Below, piece by piece: positions 47,690-60,101 of a stretch of 64,000 nt of DNA. The notes beneath the pieces were generated by a model, which saw only the letters and a list, made by a program, of their open reading frames with translations, did not search any database and was not told the DNA's origin. The translations under genes were made by a program, and so were the position numbers. Source of the stretch: Trinickia dinghuensis (GTDB taxonomy: Bacteria > Pseudomonadota > Gammaproteobacteria > Burkholderiales > Burkholderiaceae); assembly GCF_003367175.1 (NCBI RefSeq), contig NZ_QRGA01000019.1, positions 62,001-126,000 of the forward strand. The letters run 5' to 3'. The stretch's first letter is position 1. The number at the start of each line of letters is the position of its first letter.

Positions 47690-48310
47690 TCAGCGCAAGT
47701 TAGGCAGCAACGCCTTCAATCCGTCGACGATGAACTCCACCGCCAGCGCCGACAACATCAAACCCATGAGCCGCGTGCCGATGTTGATCCCCGTCTGGCC
47801 CACCCAGCGGGCGATCGGATCGGCCAGCCTGAGCGCGCCGAAACAGATGACCGCGATCGCCGCGCCGATCACGACGAGCCAGATCCGGTCGAACCAGTGC
47901 GGCGCGCTCGCCGAATAGACGATCACCGTGCTGATCGTGCCGGGGCCCGTCAGCAGCGGAATCGCGAGCGGCACGACCGCGATGCTGTTCTTCGATTCGG
48001 CCTCGTCGCGCTCCTCTGCCGTCGAGCGCGTGTTGCCAACCTGCGCGTTCAGCATGTTCACGGCCATCAGCAGCATGATGATGCCGCCGCCGACCTCGAG
48101 CGAACCGACCGAAATCCCAAAAAAGCTGATGATCTGCTGGCCGAACAGCGTCGTGATCGCGATCACGCAAAACACCGAAATCGAGGCGATCCGGATCGTG
48201 CGCCGCCGCTCCGCGTCGGAATGCTCCGACGTGAGACTCAGGAAGAACGGCACCGCGCCGACGGGATTGATCAGCGCCAGCAGTGAAATGAACGATTTGA
48301 GAAGATCCAT
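47690..48310 (-). CDS. MarC family membrane protein
   Basis: SFISLLALINPVGAVPFFLSLT; VVPLAIPLLTGPGTISTVI. Confidence 0.94.
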   Translation of the reverse strand: MDLLKSFISLLALINPVGAVPFFLSLTSEHSDAERRRTIRIASISVFCVIAITTLFGQQIISFFGISVGSLEVGGGIIMLLMAVNMLNAQVGNTRSTAEERDEAESKNSIAVVPLAIPLLTGPGTISTVIVYSASAPHWFDRIWLVVIGAAIAVICFGALRLADPIARWVGQTGINIGTRLMGLMLSALAVEFIVDGLKALLPNLR

Positions 48311-48355
48311 CGCAAGCCGGCACCCACCGTGGGCGCGCCGGTCCGTTCTAGGGGC

Positions 48356-48943
48356 TTAGAGACTTCCCTTCGTCGACGGAATCTGCCCCGCCGCACGCTC
48401 GTCGAGCTCGACGGCCATGCGCAGCGCGCGGCCGAACGCCTTGAACACCGTTTCCATCTGATGGTGCGCGTTGATGCCGCGCAAATTATCGATGTGCAGC
48501 GTCACGCCCGCGTGATTGACGAAGCCGCGGAAAAACTCGATCGACAAATCGACGTCGAACGTGCCGATCCGTGCCCGCGTGAACGGGACGTGGAACTCGA
48601 GCCCCGGACGGCCCGAAAAATCGATGACGACGCGCGAGAGCGCTTCGTCGAGCGGCACATAGGCATGGCCGTAGCGGCGAATGCCTTTTTTGTCGCCGAT
48701 CGCCTTCGCGACCGCCATCCCGAGCGTGATGCCCGTATCCTCGACGGTATGGTGATCGTCGATGTGCAAATCGCCATGCGCCTCGATGTCGAGGTCGATC
48801 AGCCCGTGACGGGCAATCTGATCGAGCATGTGGTCGAGAAACGGCACGCCCGTCGCCAGCTTTTGCCGGCCGGTGCCGTCGAGATCGATCTTCACACGGA
48901 TCTTCGTCTCGCTGGTATCGCGAAACACTTCCGCTACACGCAT
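48356..48943 (-). CDS. hisB: Imidazoleglycerol-phosphate dehydratase
   Basis: [49 protein letters not shown]. Confidence 0.97.
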   Translation of the reverse strand: MRVAEVFRDTSETKIRVKIDLDGTGRQKLATGVPFLDHMLDQIARHGLIDLDIEAHGDLHIDDHHTVEDTGITLGMAVAKAIGDKKGIRRYGHAYVPLDEALSRVVIDFSGRPGLEFHVPFTRARIGTFDVDLSIEFFRGFVNHAGVTLHIDNLRGINAHHQMETVFKAFGRALRMAVELDERAAGQIPSTKGSL

Positions 48944-48963
48944 GGAATTCCTCAAAATGACTT

Positions 48964-50040
48964 TTAATTCAGCGCCTGCTGGAGCACCGCCAGCATTTGT
49001 GCGTTTTCGCCGGGCGCGCCGACAGTCAAACGCAAGCAATTAGACAGCAATGGGTGCATTTTACCCACGTTTTTGACCAAAACCTTGGCATTTAGCAGCG
49101 CGCGGAACGCGGCATCGGCATCGGGCACGCGCACGAGCAGGAAGTTGGCCGCGCTCGGGAACACCGTCGCACCCGGCAACGCCCCTACCGCTTGCGCCAA
49201 TTTCGCCCGCTCGGCGCGCAACTCGGCGGCTTGCGCCTCGAGCACGTCGACGTGGTCGAGGATGAATTCGGCCGCCGCCTGCGTCAGCACGTTCACGTTG
49301 TACGGTGGGCGCACTTTATCGAACTCGTCGAGCCAGGCTCGCGCGCCGACGAGGTAGCCGAGCCGGATCCCGGCCAGCCCCAGCTTCGACACCGTACGCA
49401 TGACGACGACGTTGTCGTAGTCGAGCACGCGGCCGATCCAGCTCTTCTGGGCGAACGGCTGATAGGCCTCGTCGATGACGACGAGACTTCCCGTCGCGGC
49501 AGCGACGACGCGCTCGATGTCGGCATCCGAGTACAGCGTCCCCGTGGGATTGTTCGGGTAAGGCAGGTAGACGATGGCCGGCTTGTGCTCGGCGATCGCG
49601 GCGAGCATCGCCTCGACGTCGAGCGTCAGATCGGCGCGATGCGGGACGCCGACGAACTCGAGCTGGGCGAATTTTGCCGACATCTGGTACATGACGAAGC
49701 CCGGCGTCGGCGCGAGCAGCTTGGCGCCCGGCTTCGCGCAGGCGACGGCGATCATGCTGATGAGCTCGTCCGAGCCGTTGCCGAGCAACACGTCGGCCCC
49801 GCTCGGCGCGCCCATGACCGCCTTCAGCTTGTCGCCGAGCGCGGCCGGCCGCGGCAGCGGGTAGCGGTTGAGCGCGACGCCGGCCAGCACCTCGCCCAGC
49901 CGGGCAGCGAGCGGCTCGGGCAGCGTGTACGGGTTCTCCATCGCGTCGAGCTTCACGAAGCCCGTCGCGTCGGGGACGGCGTAGGTCGTCATCGACAGCA
50001 CGTCGGGACGAATGATGTCTGCGGGTTTCGTCATCGCCAA
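48964..50040 (-). CDS. hisC: Histidinol-phosphate aminotransferase
   Basis: [51 protein letters not shown]. Confidence 0.96.
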   Translation of the reverse strand: MAMTKPADIIRPDVLSMTTYAVPDATGFVKLDAMENPYTLPEPLAARLGEVLAGVALNRYPLPRPAALGDKLKAVMGAPSGADVLLGNGSDELISMIAVACAKPGAKLLAPTPGFVMYQMSAKFAQLEFVGVPHRADLTLDVEAMLAAIAEHKPAIVYLPYPNNPTGTLYSDADIERVVAAATGSLVVIDEAYQPFAQKSWIGRVLDYDNVVVMRTVSKLGLAGIRLGYLVGARAWLDEFDKVRPPYNVNVLTQAAAEFILDHVDVLEAQAAELRAERAKLAQAVGALPGATVFPSAANFLLVRVPDADAAFRALLNAKVLVKNVGKMHPLLSNCLRLTVGAPGENAQMLAVLQQALN

Positions 50041-50043
50041 GCC

Positions 50044-51366
50044 TCAGTTACCCTGCTTCATCCGATATTCGGCACTGCGCGCGTGCGCGGGCAGCCCTTC
50101 GCCGTAAGCGAGTTCGGCCGCGATCTCGCCGAGCGTCTGCGCGCCTTCCGCGCTCACTTCGATCACGCTGGAACGCTTGAAGAAATCGTACACGCCGAGC
50201 GGCGACGAGAAGCGCGCCGTGCGCGATGTCGGCAAGACGTGGTTCGGCCCGGCGCAGTAATCGCCGAGGCTCTCGCTCGTGTAGCGGCCCAGGAAGATGG
50301 CACCGGCATGGCGAATCTCCTTCGCCCACTGATGCGGATCGAGCGCGGAAATCTCCAAGTGTTCGGGCGCGATCTGATTGGCGATCGCGCAGGCTTCAGC
50401 CATGTCGCGGACCTTGATCAGCGCCCCGCGATCGACGAGCGAGCGCTCGATGACATCGCGGCGCGGCATCGTCGGCAGCAGGTCTTTGATCGCGTCTTCC
50501 ACGCGGGAGATGAACGCTTGGTCGGGGCACAGCAGGATCGACTGGGCCAGTTCGTCGTGCTCGGCCTGCGAGAACAGATCCATCGCGACCCAGCGCGGGT
50601 CCGTCGTGCCGTCGCAAAGCACGAGTATCTCCGACGGGCCGGCGATCATGTCGATGCCGACCGTGCCGAACACGCGCCGCTTGGCCGCCGCCACGTAGGC
50701 GTTGCCGGGGCCGCAGATCTTGTCCACGGCCGGCAGCGTCTGCGTGCCGTACGCGAGCGCGCCGACCGCCTGCGCGCCGCCGATCGTGAACACGCGGTCG
50801 ACGCCGCCGAGCAGCGCCGCCGCCAGCACGAGCGGATTACGCACGCCGTCGGGCGTCGGCACGACCATCACGATCTCGCGCACGCCGGCCACGCGAGCCG
50901 GAATGGCGTTCATCAGCACCGACGACGGATAGGCGGCCTTGCCGCCCGGGACGTAGATGCCGGCGCGGTCGAGCGGGGTGACCTTCTGGCCGAGCACGGT
51001 GCCGTCGGATTCCGTGTACTGCCAGCTATGGCTGCCGCATTCGATCTTCTGCTTCTCGTGGTAGGCGCGCACGCGCGCCGCGGCTGCTTCGAGCGCCGCG
51101 CGGCGCTTCGGCTCGAGGCCTTCCAGCGCGGCTTCGAGTTCGCTCGCCGGCAGTTCGAGCGATGCGACGCTCTCGGCCGAGAGCCGATCGAAGCGGTTCG
51201 TGTATTCGAGCACGGCGGCGTCGCCGCGCGTTTTCACATCGGCCAGAATCTGCGCGACCGAGCGGTCGATCGCCTCGTCTTCGCTCGCCTCGAAGGCGAG
51301 CACGGCGGCGAGCTTTGCGGCGAAATCGTCGCCGCGCGAATCGAGTTTGCGAATCGTGAGTGACAT
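50044..51366 (-). CDS. hisD: Histidinol dehydrogenase
   Basis: [56 protein letters not shown]. Confidence 0.97.
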   Translation of the reverse strand: MSLTIRKLDSRGDDFAAKLAAVLAFEASEDEAIDRSVAQILADVKTRGDAAVLEYTNRFDRLSAESVASLELPASELEAALEGLEPKRRAALEAAAARVRAYHEKQKIECGSHSWQYTESDGTVLGQKVTPLDRAGIYVPGGKAAYPSSVLMNAIPARVAGVREIVMVVPTPDGVRNPLVLAAALLGGVDRVFTIGGAQAVGALAYGTQTLPAVDKICGPGNAYVAAAKRRVFGTVGIDMIAGPSEILVLCDGTTDPRWVAMDLFSQAEHDELAQSILLCPDQAFISRVEDAIKDLLPTMPRRDVIERSLVDRGALIKVRDMAEACAIANQIAPEHLEISALDPHQWAKEIRHAGAIFLGRYTSESLGDYCAGPNHVLPTSRTARFSSPLGVYDFFKRSSVIEVSAEGAQTLGEIAAELAYGEGLPAHARSAEYRMKQGN

Positions 51367-51437
51367 GCTGGTATCCGTTTCGGTAATGCGCGCGCCGGGC
51401 AACGACACGTGGGCACGCGCGGCGGGACCGGCCCGCG

Positions 51438-53482
<2,045 letters not shown>

Positions 53483-53731
53483 TTATCCGTTTTGCCCGTT
53501 CTGCCATTCCGCCGGCGTGAGCGTCTTCATGCTCAGCGCGTGGATTTCCTGCCGCATGCGGTCACCGAGCGCCGCATAGACGAGCTGGTGCCGCTGGATC
53601 AAACGCTTGCCGTCGAAGGCATCGGAGACGATCGTCGCGAAAAAGTGCTGGCCGTCGCCTTCGACTTCGAGATGCCGGCAGGCGAGACCTGCTTCGATGT
53701 ATTGCTTGACCTGTTCGGGGGTCGGCAACAT
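53483..53731 (-). CDS. BolA/IbaG family protein
   Basis: [51 protein letters not shown]. Confidence 0.93.
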   Translation of the reverse strand: MLPTPEQVKQYIEAGLACRHLEVEGDGQHFFATIVSDAFDGKRLIQRHQLVYAALGDRMRQEIHALSMKTLTPAEWQNGQNG

Positions 53732-53756
53732 GGGGGACGCTCCTTTCCGATTCGAT

Positions 53757-54512
53757 TCAATAGCGCAGCTTGTAGCCCGACGCGAGCAGACGCATCGCGA
53801 TCACGGCGATCAGCGCGAAAAATCCGCCGACGACGGCCAAGCTCGCGAGCGGGTCGATGTCGGACAAGCCGAAAAAACCGTAGCGAAAGCCGTCGATCAT
53901 GTAAAAAAACGGGTTCAGCCGCGACACTTGGCGCCAGATCGGAGGCAGCGTATGCGTCGAATAGAACACGCCCGAGAGAAACGTGAGCGGCATGATCAAG
54001 AAGTTCTGAAACGCCGCGAGCTGGTCGAACTTTTCGGCCCAAATGCCGGCGATGAGCCCGAGTGTGCCGAGGATCGCCGAGCCCAGAACGGCGAAGGCGA
54101 TGATGAAAAGCGGCGCCGCGAACTTCACGGGGATGAACCAGATCGTCACGATGAACACGCCGAAACCGACGGCGAGCCCGCGCACGACCGACGCGAGCAC
54201 GTAGGCGCCGTACATCTCCCAGTACGTGAGCGGCGGCAGCAGCACGAACACGAGGTTGCCCGTGATTTTCGATTGGATCAGCGACGACGAACTGTTCGCA
54301 AACGAGTTTTGCAGCACGCTCATCATCACGAGCCCGGGGATCAGGAAGCTCGTGTACTCCACGCCCGGATAGACTTCGACATGCCCGCGCAACGCGTGCC
54401 CGAAGATCGTCAGATAGAGCAGCGCCGTGATGACGGGCGCGAGCACCGTTTGGAACGACACCTTCCAAAAGCGCAGGATTTCTTTGTAGAACAGGGTGCG
54501 GAAGCCGCTCAT
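53757..54512 (-). CDS. ABC-2 type transporter permease
   Basis: MSGFRTLFYKEILRFWKVSFQTVLAPVITALLYLTIFGHAL; LSGVFYSTHTLPPIWRQVSRLNPFFYMIDGFRYGFFG. Confidence 0.94.
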   Translation of the reverse strand: MSGFRTLFYKEILRFWKVSFQTVLAPVITALLYLTIFGHALRGHVEVYPGVEYTSFLIPGLVMMSVLQNSFANSSSSLIQSKITGNLVFVLLPPLTYWEMYGAYVLASVVRGLAVGFGVFIVTIWFIPVKFAAPLFIIAFAVLGSAILGTLGLIAGIWAEKFDQLAAFQNFLIMPLTFLSGVFYSTHTLPPIWRQVSRLNPFFYMIDGFRYGFFGLSDIDPLASLAVVGGFFALIAVIAMRLLASGYKLRY

Positions 54513-55435
54513 GCTAATCCCTCGACGAGCTCCGGCGTGTTCATCAATTGCACGAAAACGTCCTCGAGGTCGGCCTTGCGCACGTCGATTTCCTCGAACG
54601 CGCAACCCGCGGCCCGGCATTGAGCGAGGATGCGCTCGACGTCGTCGTAGCTGGCCAAGCGCAGCAGATGCTGCCGGGAACCGGGCTCCGCCGGCTCGAT
54701 TTCGAGTGCGCGCAGTTCCGTGGGAAGCATGCCGTCGGCCAAGCGCAGGAACAGTTGCATCCCGGCGAAACGCTGCAGCAGCGCGCTCGTACGATCGAGC
54801 GCCACCATCTCGCCGCGGCGCAGCATGGCGATCCGATCGCACAGCGATTCGGCTTCTTCCAAATAGTGCGTCGTCAGCACGATCGTGTGGCCTTCGCGGT
54901 TCAGGCGCGAAATGAACTTCCACAGCGTTTGGCGCAACTCGACATCCACGCCGGCCGTCGGCTCGTCGAGCACGATCACGGGCGGGCGGTGCACGAGCGC
55001 CTGCGCGACGAGCACGCGCCGCTTCATGCCGCCCGAGAGCGCACGCATGTTCGCGTCGGCCTTCTCGGTCAGATCGAGATTGGCCATGACTTCGTCGATC
55101 CAATCGTCGTTGCGGTGAAGCCCGTAATAGCCCGATTGAATGCGCAGGGTTTCGCGCACCGTGAAGAACGGATCGAACACGAGTTCTTGAGGGACGACGC
55201 CGAGCGCACGCCGCGCTCCCCGGAAATCGGCGACGACATCGTGTCCCCGCACCAGAACGCTGCCTTCGTCCGCGCGCGCAAGCCCAGCCAGAATACTGAT
55301 GAGCGTCGTCTTGCCCGCGCCGTTCGGGCCGAGCAGGCCGAAAAACTCGCCCTCCTCGACCGTCAAGCTGACGCCCTTGAGCGCTTGCAGCGCCTTGTAG
55401 CGCTTCTTGACGTTGCGGATTTCTATCGCTGACAT
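54509..55435 (-). CDS. ABC transporter ATP-binding protein
   Basis: GLLGPNGAGKTTLISILAGL; LSGGMKRRVLVAQALVHRPPVIVLDEPTAGVD. Confidence 0.95.
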   Translation of the reverse strand: MSAIEIRNVKKRYKALQALKGVSLTVEEGEFFGLLGPNGAGKTTLISILAGLARADEGSVLVRGHDVVADFRGARRALGVVPQELVFDPFFTVRETLRIQSGYYGLHRNDDWIDEVMANLDLTEKADANMRALSGGMKRRVLVAQALVHRPPVIVLDEPTAGVDVELRQTLWKFISRLNREGHTIVLTTHYLEEAESLCDRIAMLRRGEMVALDRTSALLQRFAGMQLFLRLADGMLPTELRALEIEPAEPGSRQHLLRLASYDDVERILAQCRAAGCAFEEIDVRKADLEDVFVQLMNTPELVEGLA

Positions 55436-55695
55436 GGATGTGCGCGGCCTTTTTCGGCGACGCGCCTTTTGTTTAGACGTGATTCGTGCCCGATTTTCAG
55501 GCCTCGGGCACCGGCGGGCTCTGGGTTGACGCCAGGCCGGCGGCGAGACGCCGAGCCGATCGGCTGCCCGAAAAACGGTTGATTATAGGCTAAGTCGGGA
55601 TTGCCCATCGGGCTCCGCGGGCCGCGCACGGGCGGTTCCGCCCGCCGTGCGCCGCTGGGCCGCCGCGGCGGGAGCAGACCGGCACGGCACCGCGC

Positions 55696-56010
55696 TCAGA
55701 GCGGCGCGCCGGCGTTCGCGGGCTCGGACGAATGCCGCGCCGCGAAGAGTGCATCGATGCCGTAGACCTGCGCGAGGCTCGCGAGGCCGTCGGGCACGTT
55801 CAGGATGTCGAGCGCCTTGCCCCGTGCCTCGGCGGCACGGCGCCAAGCGAGCAGCACGGCGAGCGCCGACGAGTCGAATTGCGCCAGCTGCGCGCAATCG
55901 ACGGCGGCGGCGCCGGCTTCGATACGTGCCAACCCGGCCGCGAGCGCGCTCTTGGCGCTCGCGTGCGTGAGCGTCGCGCCCGTGGCGAAACGGCTCGTCT
56001 CGACGCTCAT
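55696..56010 (-). CDS. STAS-domain protein, MlaB-like
   Basis: AAVDCAQLAQFDSSALAVLLAWRRAAEARGKALDILNVPDGLASLAQVYGID; in mla operon. Confidence 0.88.
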   Translation of the reverse strand: MSVETSRFATGATLTHASAKSALAAGLARIEAGAAAVDCAQLAQFDSSALAVLLAWRRAAEARGKALDILNVPDGLASLAQVYGIDALFAARHSSEPANAGAPL

Positions 56011-56639
56011 GACGGCTGCTTGCCCGCGGCGAGCTGCTGGTTGCGCTGCGTCAGGAACTGCAGCAGACCGTCGACGCCGCCTTGACTGATCTTCTCGGCG
56101 AATTGCTGCTGATAGGCCTGAATGAGCCACGCGCCGGCGACGTTCAGGTCGTAGACGCGCCAGCCTTGCGGCGTCTTGTACAGGCGGTAGTCGAGTTCGA
56201 TCGGCTGGCCGTTGTTCATGACCGTCGAGCGCACGACGACGTCGGTCGCCCCCGGATCCGCGCGGAAGGGCCGGAACTGCACGGTTTGGTCGCGCACTTG
56301 CGCGAGTGCACCCGCGTACGTGCGGATCAGCAGCATCTTGAACTGCTCGACCATCTGCTCTTGCTGCTGCGGGCTGGCCTGGCGCCATGCGCGGCCCATC
56401 GCCAATTGCGTCGTGCGGCGAAAATCGGTGTACGGCAGGATCTTTTGATTCACGACCGCCGTGATCTTGTTGATGTCGCCGCTCTTGACGCTCGAATCGC
56501 TCTTGATCTCGTCGAGCACCTGGTTCGTCACGGTTTTGATCATACCGTCGGGCGAATTCGTATCGACCGTTTGGGCGAAGCCGCCGCTGCTGAACGACAG
56601 CAGCGCGGAAAACAAAGCAAACCAGAGGAATTTTTTCAT
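56007..56639 (-). CDS. mlaC: MlaC/Ttg2D-family phospholipid-binding protein
   Basis: Signal peptide; YTDFRRTTQLAMGRAWRQASPQQQEQMVEQFKMLLIRTYAGAL. Confidence 0.94.
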   Translation of the reverse strand: MKKFLWFALFSALLSFSSGGFAQTVDTNSPDGMIKTVTNQVLDEIKSDSSVKSGDINKITAVVNQKILPYTDFRRTTQLAMGRAWRQASPQQQEQMVEQFKMLLIRTYAGALAQVRDQTVQFRPFRADPGATDVVVRSTVMNNGQPIELDYRLYKTPQGWRVYDLNVAGAWLIQAYQQQFAEKISQGGVDGLLQFLTQRNQQLAAGKQPS

Positions 56640-56778
56640 CGTCGATCCTTAAATTTCGAGGAACCGGAGTTCGAGCCCACCATGCCATGCAAGTTCAAGG
56701 CCGGTCCAACATCGGGCGGCAACATTCGTTTCGAATCGTTACCGCCCCAATCGCAATACCTTCGGTGCGTTGGCTCGC

Positions 56779-57711
56779 TCAGTGCGGCAGCAAGCGGATT
56801 CCCGGCAGGCCGCTGTGCGGCGGCGGCACATATTGCTGCCCCGGAACGGTCTGCCGTTCGCCGTTCGGACCGCTCGCCGGCGTAGCCGGCGCCGCTGCGG
56901 AAGCCGGCGCCGCTGCGGAGGCCGCCGGCGCCGAAGCCGCCGCGGCACCCGATGCCGCGGCAGGCTCCGCCGAGCCGTCATCGTACTTCGGCAGCGATTC
57001 GTCGTAGTTCGGGACGTTCTCTGCGCTGTCGCCGCCCGTGATCAGGAACTGGCGGCGCTGCAGATACGCATTGCGGATGAACGAGTACTTGTCGATCGCG
57101 GCGGCCGAGAGGACGTCGACCGTCGAGAGCAGGTTCGCGCGCGTGTTGATGAGATTCACGCCGTACAGCGCCCAGCTCACGCTCGCGGGATGCACGTAGC
57201 TGAGCGGATTGCCGTAGTAGTCGACGACGAGACCGGCCGCATCGCGCACGGTGCTCGGCCCCATCAGCGGCAGCACGAGGTACGGGCCCGACGGAACGCC
57301 GTAGTGGCCGAGCGTGATGCCGAAGTCGGCCGAATGCTTGGGCAGCTTGGCCGCCGTCGCGACGTCGAACAGGCCGCCAACGCCGAACACCGTGTTGATG
57401 ACGACACGCATGATGTCGCCCACGCCGTCGGCGATCTTCAGCTCGAGCAGCTCGTTCGCGGCAACGTAGACATCGCCGATGTTCGAGAAGAAGTTCGTGA
57501 CGCTCGTGCGGACCGGCTGCGGCACCGCCCAGACATAGCCCTTCGCGACGGGCTTGAGCGCATAGGTGTCGACCGTGTCGTTGAATTTGAAGACCGTCCG
57601 GTTCAGGCCCTCGAGCGGATCGCCCGGTGTCGGCGTCGGGACGGACGCGCAGCCGGCCAGTGCTGCAGCGGCCAGAGCCAGCGCCGCATTCTTGGCGCGC
57701 GTGGTTCGCAT
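56779..57711 (-). CDS. mlaA: MlaA/VacJ family lipoprotein with Ala/Pro-rich C-terminal tail
   Basis: LAGCASVPTPTPGDPLEGLNRTVFKFNDTVDTYALKPVAKGY; GHYGVPSGPYLVLPLMGPSTVRDA. Confidence 0.94.
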   Translation of the reverse strand: MRTTRAKNAALALAAAALAGCASVPTPTPGDPLEGLNRTVFKFNDTVDTYALKPVAKGYVWAVPQPVRTSVTNFFSNIGDVYVAANELLELKIADGVGDIMRVVINTVFGVGGLFDVATAAKLPKHSADFGITLGHYGVPSGPYLVLPLMGPSTVRDAAGLVVDYYGNPLSYVHPASVSWALYGVNLINTRANLLSTVDVLSAAAIDKYSFIRNAYLQRRQFLITGGDSAENVPNYDESLPKYDDGSAEPAAASGAAAASAPAASAAAPASAAAPATPASGPNGERQTVPGQQYVPPPHSGLPGIRLLPH

Positions 57712-57757
57712 TGTTGTTCTCCGTTGACTCACACTTGTGTATTTGTCTGTGATTCGA

Positions 57758-58306
57758 TCAGTTGCCGGCGCTTGCGGGCGCCGGCGAGCTGGCCGCCGGG
57801 ACGCTCGGCGCGGGCGCAGCCGCGGACCCGGCTTTCGCACCGCCGGCATCGGCGGCCTTGTTGTATAGGAACGAAGAGATCAAGTTTTCGAGCACGATCG
57901 CCGATTGCGTCATCGAAATCGTATCGCCGGCCTTGAGCATCTCCGTGTCGCCGCCCGGCTCGAGCCCGATGTATTGCTCGCCGAGCAGCCCCGAGGTCAG
58001 GATCTTCGCCGAAGTGTCCTTCGGAAACGGATACTGCTTGTCGATATCGATGGTCACGACCGCCTGGTAGGTATTCGTATCGAAGCCGATCGACGCGACG
58101 CGGCCCACGACGACGCCCGCGCTCTTCACCGGCGCGCGCGGCTTCAGGCCGCCGATATTGTCGAACTTGAGCTTGACGGGATAGGTCGCCTCGAACGACA
58201 GCGAGCTCATGTTGCCGACCTTGAGCGCCAAAAACAGCACGGCGATCAAGCCCAGCAGCACGAACAAGCCGACCCAGAAGTCGAGAACAGTCTTTTTCAT
58301 CGTCAT
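57758..58306 (-). CDS. mlaD: MlaD substrate-binding protein
   Basis: KTVLDFWVGLFVLLGLIAVLFLALKVGNMSS; MCE domain YPVKLKFDNIGGLKPRAPVKSAGVVVGRVASI. Confidence 0.95.
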   Translation of the reverse strand: MTMKKTVLDFWVGLFVLLGLIAVLFLALKVGNMSSLSFEATYPVKLKFDNIGGLKPRAPVKSAGVVVGRVASIGFDTNTYQAVVTIDIDKQYPFPKDTSAKILTSGLLGEQYIGLEPGGDTEMLKAGDTISMTQSAIVLENLISSFLYNKAADAGGAKAGSAAAPAPSVPAASSPAPASAGN

Positions 58307-58353
58307 TCCAACAAAGAGAAATTGGCTTTAAGCGGCGAGCGGTGTCCGACGCG

Positions 58354-59121
58354 TCAGCTGAACATGAGCGCGGTCAGCAGGAAATCGAGCCCGAGCACGG
58401 CGAGCGACGCGTAGACGACCGTGCGCGTCGTCGCGAGCGACACGCCCTCGGGCGTCGCCTTGGCTTCGTAGCCTTGGAACAGCGCGATGAACGTCACCGC
58501 GAAACCGAACACGATGCTCTTGATGACGCCGTTGCCGACGTCGCGCCAGACGTCGACCCCGCCTTGCATCTGCGACCAGAACGCACCCGAATCGACGCCG
58601 ATCAGCATCACGCCGACGATGTAGCCCCCAAGCACCCCTACCGCGCTGAAGATCGCCGCGAGGATGGGCATGGAGATGATGCCGGCCCACATGCGCGGCG
58701 CGAGCACGGTGGCGATCGGGTCGACCGCCATCATCTCGAGCGCCGTCAATTGCTCGCCGGCTTTCATGAGGCCGATCTCGGCCGTCAGCGAAGTGCCGGC
58801 GCGGCCGGCGAACAGCAGCGCGGTCACGACGGGCCCCAGCTCGCGCACGAGCGAGAGCGCCACGAGCAGCCCCAGCGCCTGCTCGGAGCCGTACCGGTTC
58901 AGCGTGTAATAGCCCTGCAGGCCGAGCACGAAGCCGACGAACAAACCCGACACCGCGATGATGATGAACGAGTAGTTGCCGACGAAGAAAACCTGTTTGG
59001 CGACGAGTCCCGGCCGGCGCACGAGCCGCAGCCCTTCCAGGACGACGCGCAAGAACAGCCGTGCCGCATAGCCTGTGCGGACGATACGGCCGATCACCCA
59101 GCTTCCGAGCGCGCTGATCAT
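58354..59121 (-). CDS. mlaE: MlaE permease
   Basis: GLFVGFVLGLQGYYTLNRYGSEQALGLLVALSLVRELGPVVTALLFAGRAGTSLTAEIG. Confidence 0.96.
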   Translation of the reverse strand: MISALGSWVIGRIVRTGYAARLFLRVVLEGLRLVRRPGLVAKQVFFVGNYSFIIIAVSGLFVGFVLGLQGYYTLNRYGSEQALGLLVALSLVRELGPVVTALLFAGRAGTSLTAEIGLMKAGEQLTALEMMAVDPIATVLAPRMWAGIISMPILAAIFSAVGVLGGYIVGVMLIGVDSGAFWSQMQGGVDVWRDVGNGVIKSIVFGFAVTFIALFQGYEAKATPEGVSLATTRTVVYASLAVLGLDFLLTALMFS

Positions 59122-59942
59122 GCCCGGCCCCCCAAGCCGAAATCCGCGGCAAGCGTCGCCTCGGCCGGGTAGTGGAAGCGGAACGGGCCGTCCGGGGCGC
59201 CGTCGATGAACTGCCGCACGGTCGGATCCGGGGATTCGCGCAGCTGCGCGGGCGTCCCATGCGCGAGAACCGTCCCGTTCGCCAGGAAGTAGACGTAATC
59301 GGCGATCGCGAACGATTCGGGCACGTCGTGCGTGACGAGAATCGACGTGGCGCCGAGCGCCCGGTTCAGCGTGCGGATCAGGTTGGCCGTGATCCCCATC
59401 GAGATCGGGTCGAGGCCGGCGAACGGTTCGTCGTACATCATCAATTCGGGATCGAGCGCGATCGCGCGAGCCAGCGCCACGCGCCGCGCCATGCCGCCCG
59501 AGATCTGCGACGGCGCGAGATCGCGCGCGCCGCGCAGGCCCACGGCATTCAATTTCATGAGAACGAGGTCGCGGATGAGCGCCTCGGGCAAATCGGTGTG
59601 CTCGCGCAGGGCGAAAGCCACGTTCTCGAACACCGACATGTCGGTGAACAGCGCGCCGAATTGGAACAGCATCCCCATTTTGCGGCGCAGCGCGTAAAGA
59701 CCTTCGCGCGTCTGCTTGCCGACATCGCGGCCCTGGAACAAGACTTCGCCGCGCCGCGCGCGCTCGAGGCCGCCGATCAGACGCAGGACCGTGGTTTTGC
59801 CACCGCCGGAGCCGCCCATGACGGCCACGACCTGGCCGCGCTCGAAGCGCATGTTCAGGTTCGAAAGAACGAGACGGCGTTCGTCGTAACCGAAGTCGAC
59901 GTTGCGAAGCTCGAGAACAGGCTCGGAGGATGAAGGCGGCAC
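59118..59942 (-). CDS. mlaF: MlaF ATP-binding protein
   Basis: VVAVMGGSGGGKTTVLRLIGGLERA; QISGGMARRVALARAIALDPELMMYDEPFAGLDPI. Confidence 0.95.
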   Translation of the reverse strand: MPPSSSEPVLELRNVDFGYDERRLVLSNLNMRFERGQVVAVMGGSGGGKTTVLRLIGGLERARRGEVLFQGRDVGKQTREGLYALRRKMGMLFQFGALFTDMSVFENVAFALREHTDLPEALIRDLVLMKLNAVGLRGARDLAPSQISGGMARRVALARAIALDPELMMYDEPFAGLDPISMGITANLIRTLNRALGATSILVTHDVPESFAIADYVYFLANGTVLAHGTPAQLRESPDPTVRQFIDGAPDGPFRFHYPAEATLAADFGLGGRA

Positions 59943-60101
59943 GAAGCGGTCTTTCCTTTTTGGCGGAAGCGGAATTATAGGGCCTCAGCGATTACCCTGT
60001 GTTGACACTACCGTTACCGCGCGCGCAACGGTGCGTTGCCGGCTTCTCATGTCCGGCTTCTCGCGCCCGGCTTCTTGCTCTTTTGACGCCCTGCGAATGC
60101 C

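Noticed and set aside
49192-51363. 723-aa + strand ORF opposite hisC/hisD
   Set aside because: Shadow of conserved his genes with low-complexity R/H/D composition.
56885-56960. CRISPR-like short repeats
   Set aside because: In-frame Ala/Pro coding repeat within mlaA; no spacer-repeat architecture and no cas genes in the window.
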